A DNA stretch of 64,000 nucleotides from Liolophura sinensis (lineage: Eukaryota; Mollusca; Polyplacophora; Chitonida; Chitonidae). How positions within the stretch are numbered: position 1 is the stretch's first letter; each line of letters begins with the position of its first letter. A program made the position numbers and the translations under genes. Below are positions 36,201 to 45,808 of this stretch, piece by piece. The stretch spans positions 21,031,704-21,095,703 of the forward strand of contig NC_088304.1 of the NCBI RefSeq assembly GCF_032854445.1, in the 5' to 3' direction. A model generated the notes under the pieces. The model was given only the letters and a program-made list of their open reading frames with translations, was not told the origin of the DNA and did no database searches.

Positions 36201-39200
36201 CTGTGTCAACTTGCAGGACTATGTTGTGCTTTTTTGTCACATGTACGGGCGTTTCTAAGTGGAGAACAACACTGTACATAATTCAAAAAGTCAAATGCTT
36301 GACAGTTTAATTTAAAGGCAAGGGCCACTTTAAAATGAAGCATATATCAGACAAAAGACCATGAAAAACTGCCCAGGAAAATAGTTTTCTAACCGAGTAA
36401 AAAAGTATAAAAAGATCATATTCTACGGTGGTCTATTGTGACCCAGACCGTATCAATTACGTCACATCAATACTTTCTGCTCAAATAATTCGTCAAATCG
36501 GCGAATGCATTCATAGATCTATATGAATGTACATTTTGAATGATGAAATCTTGCAGTCTAATGTGTGTTAAGTAGCAAAAAACCTTATGTGACGTTATTG
36601 GTTCCAATGTAGTCAGAAAAGGTCATCATAAAATAAAATATTCAAATGCACTATGCTAGCTTAAACAATTGTTAGCATAACAAATCCAATTATTTCCTGG
36701 ACAGTTTTTAATGGTCCTTCCTCCGATATGTACTTCATTTTAGTGTTTAATTTGCCTTTAAAAGATTATTGTACAACTTGTAAAACTAGGCCAGAGTTAG
36801 GGTGATATTGTTTTTACCTTCATGCATGAATAGTAACACCACCTGGAACCACGGCTTAAGCAGAATTTGGTAAAAAAAAATGCAGTGACGTTAGTTGTAA
36901 TTTAATAGATGTAAGCGGTCTGGAAATACTCAAAGTGTTCTGTTGTCATCACATTTAACTAGAATCTTGATGTGCAAAATACCCCCTTTCTATCCCCCAA
37001 CATTTCCAAATATAAAAGAAAGAAAAAGAAAATAAGTAGATAGTAGACTCATTTTAATTAAGCACGTAGATGTTTGTATGACATAAAAGATATAGACCAA
37101 ATTTCAGGAAAATTGGTGTAATATTTTAGCAGGAGTTGCAGGAACAAAACCTGTGTACACGAAAAGCCATTATTGCACTAAGTACCTGAACGGAATCAAT
37201 TGTGGAACCGATTGTAATTAAACCTGAGCACAAGTTTATACGATAGGGAAGATGAATGCAAAGTTTCAAGGAAATAGGTACAATCTAACTACCGGGCTAA
37301 AGAAACGTATAACCTTGTTCAGCACCACAAGAAAGAGAAAGAAAGACAGACAGTATCAACATGATAAGCATTATATTGCAATAAACCATTTTCCAAGTTC
37401 TGTTAAAAAATTTAAAGCCATGTGGATATTACACTTGCTGTCAGGCCGAATAAAGAAGGCATAGGGTAAATCTGAAAAATTACACAAATGCAAGTAAAGG
37501 GACTCCCTTAAAAAGGTGTACCTAATGTCCTATCATGTCAAAAGACAGATCGTTAGTAGCGTGTGTGAGCACCCATTGCATCAATTAAAGCCAAAATACG
37601 TCTCCTCATGAAAGTCGTCAGCCGCCGGATGACATCATCAGGAATTCTGTCCCACTCCTCAAATAAAGCCTGTTCGAGCTGTGGCCTGTTTTGTGGGGGA
37701 GGGACGCGTTGTCTCAGACGTCGATCAAGATGATCCCACAGATGCTCTAAGGGATTCATGTCTGGCGATCGTGCTGGCCAAGGCAATACGTTGACATCAA
37801 CGGTGTCCAGATAATTTAGTACAACTCTGGCGGTATGAGGTCGTGCATTGTCCTGCTGCAAAAGGATACCCCTTTGCTGTTGATGCACGAATGGCACCAC
37901 AACAGGTTCCAATATTTCATCTCGGTATCTTTGGCCAGTCAGATTTCCCTGGATGATGACCAATCTCGTTCTCACCTGTCCAGAAATTCCGCCCCATACA
38001 AGCACCCCACCAGCACCAAAAGGGTGGACATTCTGAATGCAGTTTTGTGCCAATCGCTCTCCCCTGCGTCGATATACACGAATTCGACCATCATTTCTGA
38101 AGAGGTTAGTGAACAGCACCCTTTCCCAGTCTCGTCGCTGCCATCGACGTACAACTCTTGCCCAACGCAGCCTGTTTTGACGGTGTAGAGGAGTCAATGC
38201 CATTCCACGGAAGGGGCGATAGGCTCTGATACCACTCACGCGGAGTCGTCGTAAGACTGTGCGTCTGCTGATGGGGTGTCCCAGTGCCGTTTCCGCCGTT
38301 GACGTCGCCATCACAAACCGGTTACGCAGGTGGATTTTGCGGATGTACCGGTCTTCGCCAGGCGTTGTAACACTTGGCCTGCCCGATCTTGGAAGATCTT
38401 GTGTCCTGCCTGTTAGGCGGTAACTACCCAACAGCCTGCTGATGGTGGCTTGACTGCAATTGAATGTTCTGGCAATGTGGTGTTGGCTGGCCCCCATGTC
38501 GGCCATACCAGTGGCTCTATCACGTTCTGCTTGTGTGAGTCTCGGCATCTCTTAGATGTTTTTTATGGTATTGCACCCGTACCATGTGCTACATCGGTAT
38601 TTATACAGCGGTCATTATCGAGAATTTTCAACAGGGCCCGAAACTCTGTTTTTCCGATTTTTCATGATGTCTTCCACCAGTTTCAATGAATCTCGTTAAA
38701 AAGTGACGTGTACACAGTGTGCTTATGTGCAAACGTATTCGCACAACGTTCAAACTTATTCAACTTATTTTTCCATAGAAAAAACTGCACTTAAAAGTTA
38801 TACGTTTCTTTTGCCCGGTAGTTTATTAGAAACAGTTGCATGGGCAAAATCTGAATATCTTTTATGGGGGTTCTGAGAATAATTTTTTAATTGCCATTAA
38901 GCTTCAACGTGCACGGATTGGGGTGATAGGAAAGATGGATGGTAGCTTTTCAACACAGAATTACGTGAGGAAATCTATGATAAAAAGTTGTGCCTGCAGA
39001 AAAACGAACAGACGATGACGGAATGAGGTACAAACCACACCATTCCTCCAACTTCCTTAAGCTTTTGCGAAATGTACTACCTTCCTTAAGATCTGTAGCG
39101 CCTATGTAAAAGCCCTCGAAGCGTTGTTGGTCATCGTACAACCGTGTGACAAAATCCCGCTCCTGAATGGAGTCGATCTTCCAAATATGACCACCGGCTG

Positions 39201-40595
39201 ATCGGCACTGACAGGAGGCATCCGAATAGGATAGTTTGATGTCAGGCAAATAATAACAGCTCCCTGTTTCCTCGTAACACGACCACGTGACTTCTGCCTT
39301 CGATTGTAAAATGGCTATAAACTGGTAACAAAGAGAAAAAATTTGACCTTGTTGTGCATACATGTATTTATATGTATGTATCGTTTTAGGCGACCATACG
39401 ACCGAGGATCGCCTGCAAAATATTAAACTGTATGTGAAATGGAAGATTATGGTTTTTAGAGCAATGAAGAAAGTTTTCCATTAGAAAAATAGAAAAAAAA
39501 ATTGCTACGTCTCTACATTAGCACACATCTTAAACTTAAAACTAAGTAATAATAACCAACCGTTCCAAGTATTCCAAGTTATAAAGATGGACATACAACA
39601 TCTTGTAAGCACTTAGACACTTTTGACTTCAAGCACATGCTCTTACTCTTGATCAACCTTTTCGACATTTTTAGTGGATTTTTTCCCGTGCAATTATTAT
39701 GAAAATTGTACTAAAATGATTTCTTTGCGTCATTTAAGCTGCTAGTTTCATTGAAGTATTCAAATTATTGTACACCCCACTGTTCTTTCAGAATGTTTCA
39801 AAATAGTAGGGTGAACAGTTTGAAGAATTAGGGTAGACGCACCTATACAACAGATAGTCAACATGCTTAAGACAAAGTTATATTCTCGTAAGACTTTTAT
39901 GAAAAAATCACAATGCCTTGAAACCAAAGTACTTTGATGTCGTATTAACACAATTTGTTACTGTACTGTACCGTCGAAAAAGACTCTATGACCATATTAA
40001 TTAGAAAATACCAAAAATTGCCGCTAACCAAAATGGATGTTTTAGGTCAATAATAGCAAGGCCAATTCACAGAACGCCGTTTTACAGAAACCGCCAAAAA
40101 AGAAAAAAAGTATATTAAGTGTGATTATAAGACGGAATCTTTCAGGGAGAAACAGTTAACTGTTTTTAATGATGTTATAAAGACGTCAGAAACGTTCTAG
40201 GCGAAGGAGTGAAGCAACCCACAAACAGGACAGAGGATAATCCACTATGTGATTACCTAACAAAGGCGCCTCAAAATGTAAACGGAGAATCACGGGGAAA
40301 AAAAACCCAGAAATCTTGATAAGCCGGTCAGAAAAGGAAAATGTTGTTTATAGGCTAACGTTTTGAATGTCATATACATGTACCAATGTTCTCTTCGTGA
40401 GTAAATCGATGGCCATTAAAGACCATGAACAGCGGGATTAAAAACACCATTCCATTCGGACTGTAGCCAAACGTGCGTGGACATGCGATTATCTTCAAGC
40501 ACCATACGAACGGCTTCGTGACATACAAACCGGAATATTACCTGTAATACCGTCAGAGCGGTCACAAAACTTCGCCTTTCTGTACCAGATTCCAT
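33269..40595 (-). CDS. CTL-PAN-2: secreted C-type lectin with C-terminal PAN/apple domain (4 exons)
   Basis: Exons on the minus strand: 40595-40542, 39321-39081, 35031-34810, 33504-33269. All introns are GT-AG with phases 0, 1, 1, identical to CTL-PAN-1. Total 753 nt, 250 residues. Exon 1 is again 18 codons (MESGTERRSFVTALTVLQ) and joins FIAILQ of exon 2 to complete a hydrophobic leader. The lectin domain contains WSCYEETGSCYY, GGHIWKIDSIQERD, GFYIGATDLKEG, TWEDVASDTGLIPWHYW, an EPD triplet, and FDVTC-ICEKSG. The last exon is the PAN/apple module (CADICTRKCKCRS...CILYDTYSSR). Intron 2 (about 4 kb) has swollen through SINE, MITE and Tc1 insertions; introns 1 and 3 also carry repeat fragments. 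Function is inferred as for its paralogue. The first exon is the least certain part. Confidence 0.77.
33756..34114 (-). mobile_element. Family B SINE, full length, 14-bp target duplication
   Basis: Reverse orientation, from a degenerate (GTGC/GTGAG) tail and TTGGGGTTTAACGTCGTACTC to CTACCAACTGTGCTATCCGG and GCCGG (tRNA-like head). Flanked by TCTAATTACATGAG at 33742-33755 and 34115-34128. It lies in intron 3 of CTL-PAN-2. Confidence 0.92.
35121..35442 (+). mobile_element. Family B SINE, 5'-truncated, 10-bp target duplication
   Basis: Starts inside the tRNA-like head at CGGGACCGGTAGATCCAGG and ends in CACTCACTCACT. Flanked by CAATGAACGT at 35111-35120 and 35443-35452. It lies in intron 2 of CTL-PAN-2. 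Confidence 0.92.
36316..36757. mobile_element. MITE with TTAA target duplication, member 2
   Basis: Flanked by TTAA (36312-36315 and 36758-36761), with about 70-bp inverted ends: the left has AGGCAAGGGCCAC, AAAATGAAGCATATATCAGA and AAAACTGCCCAGGAA, the right their reverse complements. No ORF. It lies in intron 2 of CTL-PAN-2. Confidence 0.8.
37553..38548 (-). CDS. Tc1/mariner-type transposase, open but missing first catalytic Asp
   Basis: 331 codons, uninterrupted, the usual length for Tc1 transposases. N-terminal helix-turn-helix modules span about residues 1-110 (ASQHHIARTFNCSQATISRLL, a GRP-type GRTQDLPRSGRPSV link, and ISRRTVLRRLRVSGI). The DDE core keeps QQDNARPHTA (Asp233) and SPDMNPLEHLWD (Glu268), the 34-residue spacing of DD34E. 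Where the first Asp should be, family members read about VLFTDESRF-NL. Here the protein reads VLFTNLFRNDGR (145-154), as if five residues including the catalytic Asp were deleted in frame. The enzyme should be unable to cut DNA. It lies in intron 2 of CTL-PAN-2, in the same direction. Confidence 0.9.
   Translation of the reverse strand: MPRLTQAERDRATGMADMGASQHHIARTFNCSQATISRLLGSYRLTGRTQDLPRSGRPSVTTPGEDRYIRKIHLRNRFVMATSTAETALGHPISRRTVLRRLRVSGIRAYRPFRGMALTPLHRQNRLRWARVVRRWQRRDWERVLFTNLFRNDGRIRVYRRRGERLAQNCIQNVHPFGAGGVLVWGGISGQVRTRLVIIQGNLTGQRYRDEILEPVVVPFVHQQQRGILLQQDNARPHTARVVLNYLDTVDVNVLPWPARSPDMNPLEHLWDHLDRRLRQRVPPPQNRPQLEQALFEEWDRIPDDVIRRLTTFMRRRILALIDAMGAHTRY
38549..38835 (-). mobile_element. 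5' flank and probable end of the Tc1-like element
   Basis: On the minus strand the element seems to begin near 38831 with a sequence like ACTACCGGGCAAAAGAAACG, typical of Tc1-like ends (recalled pattern), and runs to the transposase ATG. I could not find the matching inverted end left of 37553, so the 3' side may be truncated. Confidence 0.4.
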
Positions 40596-41607
40596 ATTAT
40601 TTCCCTGACGTCTGCCTTTTGCTGAGGTTTAAGCGCCCAAAATGTCTCCACCTTGTTAAATTACCTGAGCAGGTATTAAAGAAAGTGTTTGCCCGAGGCC
40701 CAAATATGACGAGCGACATGTGCGTCGAATACCTTGCCATCAACATCTGCATCTGTGTTGCGTGGAATAAGTGAGATCAAGAAAGCTTAATGTCTCTTCC
40801 CAAGCCAATCACATGATAGTTTTAACATTTTAAAGAACAGAATGATTTAGAGGAGATTTAGGATGTATCGATTTCTCGGCTTCCGCTGGTCTTGATATTT
40901 CTTAGCTCGGTCTGATATCTGAAGACAGCTTTGACACTTCTTCCTCCTTGTCAGCCAGTTTGAATCCATTTCCATGGATTAGCGGTTAACTGCGAATCGA
41001 TGACCGTTAGTTGCACGTATTAGCGTCAACACGTATCCCTTTGTTCTATTCATTTCCGGATTTTGACTGAGCGGAACCGGTCACTACCTGAAGAAGCGCG
41101 TTTGGATTGAAATAAGTTGCGTTGTTATGGATTAGTTGTCATGAACACAATGGCTTAGTAGCATCAACTTAGAATTAAACATGACGGATATGATTTACTT
41201 TTTATGTTCTGAAGAAAAACTTGTCAAAAAATCCATTAGCTAATAACTTTCACCAGTAATACTGTATATAATGCTTCTAGTTAACAGCATTTTTTTTATA
41301 TATCCATATCTCGTATGTCCAACGCTGCTATCATATTCAACAGGGCAATTTTGATATCTGCTGTATGGACTTTATGAAGTTTAATATAAAATCCCAAATC
41401 ATTTTTAATTTTAAACTGTGAAAAAAGGATCAAGATAACATATCGTATACAATGTTTTTGTTTTTACTTCGAATGTGTATCTTACATAGTGTAAAGATCA
41501 TTATCACATTATTAAGATACGATGTTCGTAAAGTATGACGCTGTCAGAAATTAGCTGTAGGAAAAATCAGCAACGAACATTTATAATTCTGTTCATTTCG
41601 TTAATTA

Positions 41608-41674
41608 TTTTTGATTAGTCTTTTAAGTCGTACTCAAGAATATTTCACTTATACGACGGAGGCCAGCATTATGG
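41608..41674 (-). mobile_element. Family A SINE, part interrupted by the composite element (left piece)
   Basis: Reads TTTAAGTCGTACTCAAGAAT, ATTTCACTTATACGACGG and AGGCCAGCATTATGG, then stops at the composite element. It continues on the far side at 46261-46375 with TATGGTGGAAGTG. TATGG is present on both sides. Confidence 0.9.
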
Positions 41675-42126
41675 CCTCGGACCCCCATTAATTTTCCATA
41701 AGCGACAATGTTAACGTCTAGCGCTGTAGCTCAGTCCCAAACATTCCGTGGCCATTAAGCTTTGGTGCATACCTGGCCCAGCCTGTGAGAAAGAAGCCAT
41801 AAAAATCTTGACATAGGTTGACCGTCAAAATCTGGACCTTTCCATGCCGGCAGCGGGGAGGCGTGCCTAGCAACGCCAAGGGGACGTCACTCGCAGCCTC
41901 ATCACTACCTCACACCTTGTGTCCTCTCGCCCAGAATTTCAAACTTTCATCAATAAAGCTCATACCTCCTCAAAGTTTAGACAGTTTCCAGCATTTTAAT
42001 ACCAAGCATGCACCTGTGCACCAAGAATGGACGCCTGGGAGCAAAAAAAGACTTTTTACCCTAAAATTCACAGAACTACAATCGTCCCTACCGAAAAACG
42101 GAAGTTGTAATGGGGGTCTGTGTCCT
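41675..42126 (+). repeat. Left 452-bp terminal direct repeat
   Basis: Begins CCTCGGACCCCCATTAATTT and ends TAATGGGGGTCTGTGTCCT. GACCCCCATTA near its start and TAATGGGGGTC near its end are exact inverted copies (11 bp), so the repeat is shaped like a MITE. A 113-codon frame inside (41818-42159) is not a gene. Confidence 0.92.
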
Positions 42127-43002
42127 ATCACACCAGCCACCTTTTTTCAAAATCAATAATTTTTGCACCACAGAATTCCTGACACTTCTGAACCTCACAG
42201 GCAAAATTAGGGCTTGATACATGCAGAAACTTTGGAGTTGAATGAATTCAAGTTGGGGTACCCCCATCTTGGACATGTGTCTTTTTTCCAGGGTGAAAAA
42301 ACTCTGAAGGGTAAACTTTGAAGCTTTGCAGTGCATATACCGTTCGAGATATTTCCATCAGGTCAACTGTTTTGGAAAGACAAGATGTTTATCTGCAAGA
42401 AAAGTTAAAAAAATCCCATTGACAGAGCACTTTAGACTTTTCAAAAGCAACCATTTAGAGAAATATACATTTTTAAGAAGACTTTTCTACTCAGAGCAGC
42501 TTTAAATATCAAAGTTACAAGCCAAAAGTGTCAAAGCATACATCAAAATATAGGCAATTTATCTGACAATTAAATGTCAAAATATAAGACATTTACTTCA
42601 GCAACTATGTGAAAAAAATTGATTGACAGTGTGGTAGGGGGTATCAAAGCGGATTGTCACGATTTCGGAACAATCATTTGTGACCAAAATCAAAGCACGA
42701 ATAATGCCTCAAAGTGATGAAGACCTACTCACAGGCACTTTTTTAGTGGACAGGACTTAAGAAAAGACTAGTATCCCAGTTCTCCACTGAATAACATGAT
42801 GAAACCCTTTAAAAGACCACCCAGCCAGGCACCCCCCCCCCCCCCTGCCCTCCTCCCCCATGACTGCTGATTGGCTGACCAGCTCACCATGCAAAAACCT
42901 CCCTGCACCATTGCTGTTGTCTCACAGCAGGTTATTACTCTGCACAGTAACATCAAAGGGTGTCACATTGGCATCTACAATATATAAACAGGGAGGAAAA
43001 AT
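42127..43002. other. Left non-coding interior of the composite element
   Basis: No ORF of note. Contains a C-run (42833-42845) and AT-rich stretches. It should hold the promoter and 5' leader of the transposase gene; an AATATATAAACAG sequence near 42979-42990, about 15-25 bp before the ATG, could be a TATA element. Confidence 0.4.
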
Positions 43003-45056
43003 ATGAATTTAACATTTCCAATCAGGCAGCCACCAAGTACACCTATATTGGTCAGTCTGACAGTTAACAAGGCAAACAATCTACCCCAAAACACCATGAA
43101 GGGAGACAGAAAGAGGAAACAGTCTAGATTTCAAGCTGGAAAGGCCCAGGATCGCTCAAATAACCTGTCAGCAGTTACAGACATGCTGAATCCTGTGCCT
43201 GGGTGTTCCTTGATGGACACAGATTTCCAGCCCAATCAGGAGGCTGTAAGAACACACCAGCCTGACACAAAGAGAATACAGCGGCCAAGACGGTGCAAGG
43301 TAGATTCCACGGCTGGATCAGACAGAGATACACATGAGCGGGAATGGGCTGCTGAAGGAATGCGACTCATAGATATACAGAAAATGGTGTGTATATGGAA
43401 CAAAGTTATGCTTGAGCACAGTGAGACCAAGGACCACTGTCCACTGCCCAGGTTAGAGATAGCTGCAGAAAAAAGTGGGGTTTAGCCTGGGCGTTCAGTT
43501 TTAAGTGCTGTGACTGTGACTATGTATCTGGCTTCCACAAATTCTACAAAGAGGTAGAATGCAACATACCTGGCCAAAAAGCTGCGGCGGTGAACCGAGC
43601 TCTTCAAGTAGGCCTCCAGGACACACCAATGGGGAACACCCGAGCCAGACTCCTATTTGCAGCGATGGACGTGCCGCCTGCCACTCGTAGGAACATGCAT
43701 CGCACTGCAAACCATGTCGCATCTGCAATCGCAAAGCTGAACAGAGAGGATATGGCAAATAAGGTGGAAGAGGTAAAGGCATACAAAAGGCAAAGAGGAG
43801 AGGATGACAGCACAATAGATCTGGCCACAGACACTCGCTACAACAGCATTACCATAACCAGTCCCAAGAAACCGGGCCAGAATGCTTCACAAGCAATTTC
43901 CCTGGCTGTGGAGACATCAACAGACAAGCAATACATTGTCTCCGCAGCACTGAAGAATAAATTGTGTTGGACTGGCTCCTGGCTAAGAGGAAAAGGCTAC
44001 CAAGTAAAGTGCCCTGGAGGACACGAGGAGTGCACAGCGAACACAAACCCACATGCCCCCTGGTCCGAGTGTAATATGGGGAACGAGATTGGCGAGGGAT
44101 TGGTGAGGCAAGGTGTTTTAGCCAAACATGTAACCACAGACGGCGACTCCAGGTCAGCCAAGGGAGTGGAGGACGGCATCCGACTGGTCGAGCCACTGTG
44201 GGAGGTCGAACGGTTAGCAGACCCCACGCACCTTGGTAGATCCCAGTTCAAGAAATGTAACCAGGCTAAGTTCAGCGATGCCATGTTTGAAGGACAGGGC
44301 CGAATGAGGGAAGCCAGGAAGAAAGCACAGAAGGTGTTGAGTCAGGATGTTAAGGCCAGGTGTAGCTTGATATTTTCTCAACTTATGTCTGATCACATTG
44401 GTGACATGAGGAAAACAAAAACTTGCCTACCCAGGGTTGTGGATGCAACGGTCAGGTGTTACGGTGGGGACTGTTCTAAATGCCGCAGGAACAGTGTGGT
44501 TTGCTCCGGAGGGGAAACCAGCAGCTGGTGGGCGAGGTCCCTGTTTTTATCCACCAGTAAACTCTGCCCTTTTAACATGGATGACAACGACAGGAAACTA
44601 TTGACGGAAGTACTGCACATGAGGTCGAGCGAGACAGCCGTCACCAGTCTCCGGATGAACACCAGCACTCAAAAGTGCGAAGCTGTCAACAGATCACTCA
44701 GCGTCTCCTTGCCCAAGAATGTAAACTACAGCAGAAATATGGAGGGAAGGGCGGCGTCCACAATCCACAGACTTAACAATGGCCAGGACAAGTCCACGGC
44801 TGCCAAACTCCAAGCTGTCGGCGCCAGTATTTCACCTAGGAGCGAGAGAACAGTACAACAGATTGAAAGGGTGAACCAGTACCACAAGGTTTATAAGAAG
44901 CGACAGACAGTTAAGGGGAGATCACTCCGCGATACAGCCAGAAAACTTCGAGAGCACATTGAGCACAGGCTTTCAAATCCAGAAGAAAAAACTGACTATG
45001 CCAAGGGACAACTGGACAACACCCAAACAGATCACACATACACTAGATATTTGTAA
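43003..45056 (+). pseudogene. Mutator-like DDE transposase, one frameshift
   Basis: Two overlapping frames make one protein of about 684 codons: 43003-43485 (160 codons), then a -1 shift into the frame ending at 45056. The shift falls at an A6 run (43469-43474), giving ...PRLEIAAEK/KWGLAWAFSFKCCDCDY..., which restores a plausible zinc-finger-like start (FKCCDCDYVSG...) and the VNRALQVG segment. Numbered from 43590, the core has Asp81 (LATDTRYNS), Asp184 (TTDGDSRS) and Glu364 (KCEAVNRSL), with conserved CxxC/H pairs between, matching the layout of the Mutator-like transposase domain found in animal elements (recalled family pattern). The family cuts and pastes DNA. The single shift may be a mutation, an assembly error or programmed. 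It converges on the endonuclease gene with a 108-bp gap. Confidence 0.72.
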
Positions 45057-45164
45057 CCGCCAATTTTGTATATAATTTGTCACTGCTGTTGTTGCTTATG
45101 AAAGAAATTAAAAAATGATAACAGAAATTGAGCAAAATCTAAAACAATCTGTTATTTATTATTT

Positions 45165-45554
45165 TTAATGAGGGGAAACCAACCTGCTCAGTCTTAAATG
45201 CAACATGCACCTTGCATACTGCCCATGGCCGAGACAGCAGCGCTGCCTGTTATTGTTAACACAATGCGGTTCCAAGCTTATGTGGTCCACATTTACACAG
45301 CGTGTGTTGTGGCACACGTGTGAACAATCAAGCTTGGGATCTAAATGTGACAGCCCCTGTCTGGCCATATAAACAAGTCTACTGATGCGTTTCTTCTTCC
45401 ATCGATGTGTGACAGGGTCTTTGTAGGAGGCAAGACCATATCGACCATCCCTCGTCAATGGTCCAGTCCACACTCGACAGGCTCCGTTTTCACTATAAAC
45501 ACTGAAACTTTCAATTTTTGCAGCAATTTCTGCTCTGAACGTCTCCATTTTCAA
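45165..45554 (-). CDS. His-Me finger (I-PpoI-like) zinc-loop homing-type endonuclease
   Basis: 129 codons, uninterrupted. After an N-terminal CRVWTG...DGRYGLASY segment, typical of this family, the core reads LDCSHVCHNTRCVNVDHISL followed by EPHCVNNNRQRC. His79 in SHVC matches the I-PpoI catalytic His, and Asn101 the metal-binding Asn. Cys81, Cys86, His91 form one zinc site with an upstream Cys. Cys106/107, His110, Cys116, His119 could form the second. Family enzymes nick or cut specific DNA sites and spread their genes by homing. It is on the opposite strand to the transposase and inside the same terminal repeats, so both may serve the same mobile element. Start: an in-frame ATG two codons later (METF) is also possible. 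Confidence 0.82.
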   Translation of the reverse strand: MKMETFRAEIAAKIESFSVYSENGACRVWTGPLTRDGRYGLASYKDPVTHRWKKKRISRLVYMARQGLSHLDPKLDCSHVCHNTRCVNVDHISLEPHCVNNNRQRCCLGHGQYARCMLHLRLSRLVSPH

Positions 45555-45808
45555 GCGTAGGAATACTAGAACGTTGCATGTTGTTCATTTCAGGATGCCT
45601 ATACACATGCTACCCTACGCTGAACAGCATTTTACCGATTTTTCATCAAAATGGATATTTTCAAAATGTAAATAGCCCCAAGAAGCTATGAAACGGCCCA
45701 ATCAATGCAAAACACATCACAGACATACCCACCAAAAATTATCAGGCTGCTGCGAAATCTAAGCGCATAGTGACATTTATCACATTTTGGTGCCTTAGTC
45801 AGTACAGG

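Noticed and set aside
37835-38188. 117-codon plus-strand frame
   Set aside because: Antisense of the Tc1-like transposase.
30145-40220. Shared promoter block between the two CTL-PAN genes
   Set aside because: The similarity of 30150-30370 and 40010-40220 is real, but it lies upstream of exon 1 in one gene and inside intron 1 in the other, and an inverted copy is at 31677-31770. It is a dispersed element, not a promoter.
43501-44396. Several minus-strand open frames of 60-115 codons
   Set aside because: Antisense shadows of the high-GC transposase coding region.
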